64,000 nucleotides of DNA from assembly GCA_029641185.1 (NCBI GenBank), contig JAPWGK010000007.1, positions 434,001 to 498,000 of the forward strand, given 5' to 3'. The notes beneath the pieces were generated by a model that did no database searches, was not told the DNA's origin, and worked only from the letters and a program-made list of their open reading frames with translations. Numbering within the stretch: the first letter of the stretch is position 1; each line of letters starts with the position of its first letter. The stretch is from Pseudofabraea citricarpa (taxonomy: Eukaryota > Ascomycota > Leotiomycetes > Helotiales > Dermateaceae). A program made the translations under genes and the position numbers. This document shows positions 59,212 to 64,000 of the stretch, piece by piece.

Positions 59212-62200
59212 ATGATTGAAGACACGAGAAAGGGGAAGACTATCAAGTCTGCATTTGATAGCACGACTTTTGATGCAGATGTCTCAATATACGTAGATCG
59301 CAAGGTTGGCTCTGCGACAATCTCTCCATCCGGGCGAGATATTGCACTTGCATCGTTCGTCACTCTCGTGAGCCCATCATACAGAACAACACTAATCATT
59401 CACTACTAGAACCGAAGGCCTGGATATCATCGATCTTGACTCTCCTCTGAACCCCCCTCGCCACCTTCGACATGGGCTTCCGTGGCTCGTTGCCGACGTA
59501 CAATGGTCCCCATTCGCAGTACGCGATTACTGGGTTGTTAGCACTGCGAACCAAAAGGCCTTAGTTTGGAATCTGAATATGCAGGAGGACTCGTCGCAGG
59601 GATCGATTGAACATACTCTACATGGACATAGCAGGGCAATTACGGACATTAATTTCTCGGCCCATCACCCAGATATGCTAGCAACATGTGCTGTGGATGG
59701 TTTTGTGCATTGTTGGGATCTTCGGCGCCCGAGACAACCTGTTTTGACGTTTTGTGATTGGTTTGCTGGTGCCACGCAAGTCAAATATAATAGGCAAGAT
59801 CCTCATGTTCTTGCCTCGTCTCATGACCGGTGGTTACGAATCTGGGATGATCGGAAAGGCTCTGCGCCAATGCGGTCAATCAATGCCCACGAGTCAAAAA
59901 TTTATGGAATTGATTGGAATCGCACCAGAAGTAACGGCGTGGTCACTTGTTCACTCGATAAAAGCATAAAGTTCTGGGATTACAGCAATGACTTGGATGT
60001 ACCTGAACGTATCATTAGAACCGACTTTCCCGTTTGGCGAGCCCGGCATACCCCCTTTGGTTGGGGCGTCTTAGCAATGCCTCAAGACACACCGGGCCAT
60101 CTCCATCTTTATGAGAGACGACGAAGTGCAGCAGAGGAGGCGCAGAATCAAGGGCCTGAGCCCGCTGTAGCTGTTTTCACAGGCCATGGCAATCACAAAG
60201 TGAAAGAATTTCTCTGGCGGAGTCGAGGAGGTATAACTGACGATGGTGTGGACAACCGAGATTTTCAGTTGGTATCCTGGGGAGAGGACAACCACTTACG
60301 CCTAAAACGAGTAGACCCGAAAGATCTAGAAAGAGTTGGTTATGTGAAAGGTAGCCAGTTTCACAAGAAGTTCAGCTTAACACGAAAAGGAGCAATCTAC
60401 AAGACTTTCCGTAACGTGGAAACGGGGACAATAGAGAAGAAGGCAGCTACCATCACAGGACCACGCCCTGGAAGCTCTGGCCTAAAGGTAAGCTCTTTGA
60501 GTGTGGGTATGAACAAAGTACCATTATCTCAAGGCTCACGAACTCCCATGACTTTCCGAACACCTGCTATGCGTGTTAAATCACATATTGCCAAGGGAGA
60601 CGAACAAAGACAGAAGCAGATTTCTTGGATGGGCGGTATCAAGATAAGTAAACAAGACAAACTCATCGGCCCTCAAAAACGACCGTCTTCGAGAAGATTT
60701 TCTCTCTTGAGTCCAGATTTCGAGGATGACGGAGACTGGGATGCACCTGAAAGCTTACATGACGAGATTATCCGAATCCATGACCAGCTACCCAAGATCA
60801 CCTTCGATGACGTGAACATGGATAAGAGGACTGTCATTGCTTCAATGAATGGACCATGGGGAAACGAGGGAGAATCTATCTATATCAAAATCACGATGGT
60901 ATTCCCCGATCAGTATCCGGAAACGAAAGCACCTTCTTTCAATATTGGCAAAACCTCACACATGTCGGATGATATACATAAAAAGCTTCGACGAGAGGTG
61001 CATCAAATTGCTTCTGGCTTTGTTTCTCGTCGACAAGGCTGCCTGGAAGCTGCTCTCTGTTATCTACTTGGGGAAGTAGATCTTGAAGCAAGTACAACAT
61101 TTTTCAACGAAGCAAGTGATATTGACGACGATCTCGATGGTCTTGCGGACGAGAGCTCCAGTGATGACGAAGATGATGATATTCCGGCAGGCGCTTCAGC
61201 AATGATGTCACAAGAGCTAGATTCGAGTGCTATTGGAGATGTCTCAACTGCCCATCGGAATGTGAATATGCCTTTGCCACGACTCTGCGGTGCTCGCTTT
61301 TCCAAGGACGGGAGGCTGGTTTGCTTCTTTCCTCCCAAGGAAGATAAGGTAAAATCACTCCTCGGTACCCTGCTCGACAATAGCAATGCACGATCCCGTG
61401 GGGAACCTGTGTTTGAGTCTTTTGGTCGTTTGAACAACAATACATCTCCCGGACCAAGGATAAAATCGGTTGCTGACGAGAGCCGAGCTGAATCTGATGC
61501 TTCTGATGAGTCTGACTCATCTTCTTCGAGTGACTCGGACTCGTCACGATTTCGTGTAGCACACTTCCCGATGACAGAGCTTTGGCGGCCCTCCAATCGT
61601 CGAGGTTATATGAAAGCTCTTTCTACCAATCGTTCCCAGCGATCAAGTGGAGGCGGGACTGGAACCGGAACCGGAACAGGAACTGGGTTAAGCAGAGGTC
61701 GAACATCAAAACCCAAAAATATTATTGCCATTCATGATATTAGCGAATATCTGCCTGCAAAAAGAGAGCTGGCGCGTGAATATGCTGTCTTCGGGGAAGG
61801 ACCAGAAATCTGCGAGCACAACGCAAAGGTTGCTGAGAAGTACGGATTCGTTGACCGCGCAGATATATGGCGATATGTTGCTATGCTGCTTCATAACGAG
61901 GTACCCCTCGAGGTTCTCGACCAACAGCACCGTCAAGAGCCTATACTTATTGTCGCCAAGGATATGGTGAAACGACGCAATCGAAGTTATAGTGGCTCTG
62001 ACAGTGGAATCGATGTTTCTCAGGATCATGCAGGAAGAAAAAAAGCTTTATTAGGGAGAGTGAAATGGGGCCATAGTCCACTGGCCAAACGATTGATTGG
62101 GGACCTTTTTGCGTATTATGAAAGCAAAGCAGACATTCAAATGCTTGCGATGTTATCATGTGTGTTCAGTGAGCCAGTTGCCAGAGACAGTATATCGCAT

Positions 62201-63667
62201 GCAGAAACTCGCATGAGCCAGCCACAAACGCCACTGTCGATGAAAACGCCCGCTTTCTCATTAGATTATTTCCCAACCGACGAAGCAGCATGGAGCATGT
62301 ATCAACGAACTCCTGTGCCTTCTAATGCTTCTACTCCCAAAATGATCCAGACACCGGTTGGTATGTATGGATCTGTTGGTTCTTCTAACGGAGCCTGGGG
62401 AAGTGATCATGCCTCTGCCTCCTATTCGTGCGGAGAAACGCCTCCGTTACGGTCCAATCGTGCTAGTTCGGAACAACTTAACTACCATACTCAAAGTCTC
62501 TCAACGTCTCCCGAAGGAGCTCGCAGCTTTCGTCGCGGAAATTCAGGTCTTGCATCCAGTTTTGCCGCAAGCTTTTCCCGTCCATTTTCCCTCACCGCTT
62601 CATCATCACCACCAAATCCTCCTCCGACTAGAAAGCGGCCGAGCCCTGTAGAGAATATGCTCAATTCATTGGCACCAAGTACTATCACGTGGGGGAACAC
62701 GACTGTTCTTGGAAGTGTGAGGGAGCACGCAACTCCGGATCAAAGCCAATACTCGGATGATGAAGATTCTCGCGAAGACAGAAGACCTACAATTTGTACT
62801 GGAATAAGCATGACAATCGAGAATCAAAATGCCTTTGATGATGATGGTTGTATGAGTACATCTCTCCTCGATCTTAGCCATTCACATTTGTTTGCAACTT
62901 ATCGAAGAGCATATGCGGAGTTGCTGTTTATCTGGGGTCATCCCCTCTCTCGTCTCGAAATTCTCAAGTTTAATGGTCTGAAGGATTACTTTCCAGATCC
63001 AGAAGTACCAGAGACAAAATCATATGCTACCTCTGTCCGCTCTACTGATACGAGAACATCGATAATTGATCCTCCACCGCCATCTCCTATGCTCTTAGGC
63101 AAGAGAGAGTATTCTCCTATTGTCATATCAGATCAAGGACTTGATGTGACGGGCTACTGCCTTAAGCATGAGTCACGACTTGATCCTCTTCCTACAAATC
63201 CAAGCAGTGGTGCAGTCGGTCGTTGCGAACGATGCAAGTCAGTGCAGCGCCAATTACGCTGCACCATCTGTATGGAGCCTGTGAGCGCACTTTTCCCTCC
63301 TTGTCTTTCATGTGGGTGTGCCGCACATCAACACTGTCTCTCCGAATATCATTCCTATGGTGACACAAACTGCCCTGGGGGGTGCGATTGCGACTGCGGA
63401 GCAAAAGCAAGCGAGGGACTTGTTGAAAGCTGGGAGGTAACCAAGGATATTATTGAACGTATGCGAGAATTAGAAGCTAGAGGGGAGAAGCATGATGAGT
63501 GGGAAAAGGATCAGTGGGAGAGCATTGACAGTAATATTCCAAGCGGTGGACTCGGCAGAGGATACTCAACAATTAGTAAGAGGATTGGGCAAGTCAGAAG
63601 TGGCGACTGGGGAAGGACCAGTGCCAAAAAGAAGTCAAGCAGTCTTAGGAAAGAGGAGATCTATTGA
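59212..63667 (+). CDS. mtc5: WDR59 / Mtc5 (Sea3) subunit of the SEA (GATOR2-like) complex
   Basis: Vacuole-associated regulator of TORC1 nutrient signalling. Two exons (59212-59354, 59410-63667) give 1466 aa. The N-terminal beta-propeller has WD repeats (HGHSRAITDINFSAH..CAVDGFVHCWDLRRP; DRWLRIWDDRKG; HESKIYGIDWNR; CSLDKSIKFWDYS). An RWD domain follows (VFPDQYPETKAPSFNI), then long disordered Ser/Pro-rich segments with a Gly-Thr run (GTGTGTGTGTG) and an acidic/Ser run. The C-terminal zinc-binding region has GRCERCKSVQRQLRCTICMEPV and CLSCGCAAHQHCLSEY, ending with CDCDCG. The intron uses donor GTTCGT; using the nearby GTGAGC would break the frame, while GTTCGT yields IALASTEGLDIIDLDSP, the family text. 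Confidence 0.92.
61643..61686 (+). repeat. In-gene hexanucleotide repeat coding for Gly-Thr
   Basis: About six units of GGAACC/GGAACT-type hexamers code for GTGTGTGTGTG inside a disordered segment of the WDR59/Mtc5 gene. Likely length-variable between strains. Confidence 0.8.
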
Positions 63668-64000
63668 TTCTATTGTATCATAGGTACTGGCGTCAAAGGA
63701 GCAGGTATTGGGGCGATTTGCAGTGCAGCGATGGCAAAAAGGTCAATTAGACCGATAGAAGTGCCAGTTTGCACAAACAAATCCAATATTAATTTTCTAC
63801 CAAAGCATTTGCAGCGTTCTGTTGTTGAAGGTTGTGTCTTCGACAAGTTGCAGAAGTGACGCCATGACGAACTGAACTCAAAAGTCGGACCAGAGTACAT
63901 GGAAGCACCTGCCTGTCACAGAACGTAGTTGTCATTCCCTCTCCCCCCGCCTATTTAAGTCTTTCGATTCTCCAATTCTTCTCTTCTCTTCTCTACATCA
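63668..64000. promoter_or_regulatory. 3' flank of mtc5 and probable promoter of a gene beyond the window
   Basis: The last 80 bp contain a TATTTAAG box (63951-63958) and a pyrimidine tract of CTTCTCTTCTCTTCTC type, the usual arrangement just upstream of a fungal transcription start on the plus strand. No coding sequence is reached. Confidence 0.4.

Noticed and set aside
59340..59410. Apparent frameshift at the start of the WDR59/Mtc5 gene
   Set aside because: Using donor GTTCGT at 59355 instead of GTGAGC restores the frame and the family sequence, so no mutation is needed.
63670..63900. 76-codon minus-strand ORF at the window end
   Set aside because: Short, no motif, lies in the 3' flank of mtc5.

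Overview
The window is nuclear DNA of a filamentous ascomycete (Pezizomycotina). The signs are many short introns (about 48-125 nt, mostly GT..AG), a tRNA-Ile interrupted by an intron, a partial quinate-utilisation cluster, a LaeA-type methyltransferase, a PTH11/rhodopsin-type membrane protein, plant cell-wall enzymes (GH53 galactanase) and STAND/NLR-like proteins. The gene repertoire would suit a plant-associated Leotiomycete, but that placement is a guess. I rebuilt the gene models by hand from ORF fragments and splice signals; every multi-exon model given with coordinates closes in frame.

Layout. 0-8 kb: tRNA-Ile(AAU), a cytochrome P450 (-) with an 8-nt microexon, a ten-exon LaeA-like methyltransferase (+), and a seven-helix rhodopsin-like membrane protein (-). 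8-19.8 kb: a short secreted tyrosinase (+), an RNA-binding CCCH/RBR E3 ligase (+) with a GC-AG intron, and a BTB protein (+), separated by long and partly very AT-rich spacers. 19.8-29.2 kb: quinate catabolism, with quinate permease qutD (-), quinate dehydrogenase qutB (+), a catechol/hydroxyquinol-type intradiol dioxygenase (-), catabolic dehydroquinase qutE (+) and an MCT-type MFS transporter (-). The genes for dehydroshikimate dehydratase (qutC) and the QutA/QutR regulators are not in the window. 30.5-39.4 kb: extracellular enzymes, namely a GMC oxidoreductase (-), a type-B carboxylesterase (-) and a GH53 endo-galactanase (+), plus a decaying RBR ubiquitin-ligase gene at 36.7-37.7 kb. 39.8-46.2 kb: a head-to-head pair, a large DUF7025-like AAA+ ATPase (-) and a STAND/NLR-like protein (+) without a recognisable Walker A motif. 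46.4-55 kb: an accessory set of an SRPBCC protein (-), a salicylate-hydroxylase-like FAD monooxygenase (-), an UNC93-like MFS protein (+) and a TRI12-type MFS efflux pump (-). 58-63.7 kb: core genes, Ubc13 (-) and the SEA/GATOR2 subunit WDR59/Mtc5 (+).

How the genes work together. QutD imports quinate, QutB oxidises it to 3-dehydroquinate and QutE dehydrates that to 3-dehydroshikimate. Protocatechuate would then need a QutC encoded elsewhere. The dioxygenase lies between qutB and qutE and shares a divergent promoter with qutE, so ring cleavage appears linked to the pathway. Sequences resembling the QutA/QA-1F operator occur in both divergent promoters. A salicylate-hydroxylase-like enzyme 22 kb away would produce catechol, which a dioxygenase of this class could open; that link is inference.

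Best candidates for something new: the AAA+/P-loop-less STAND-like head-to-head pair, the RNA-binding RBR ligase, the RBR relic, and the use of very small exons and non-consensus donors.
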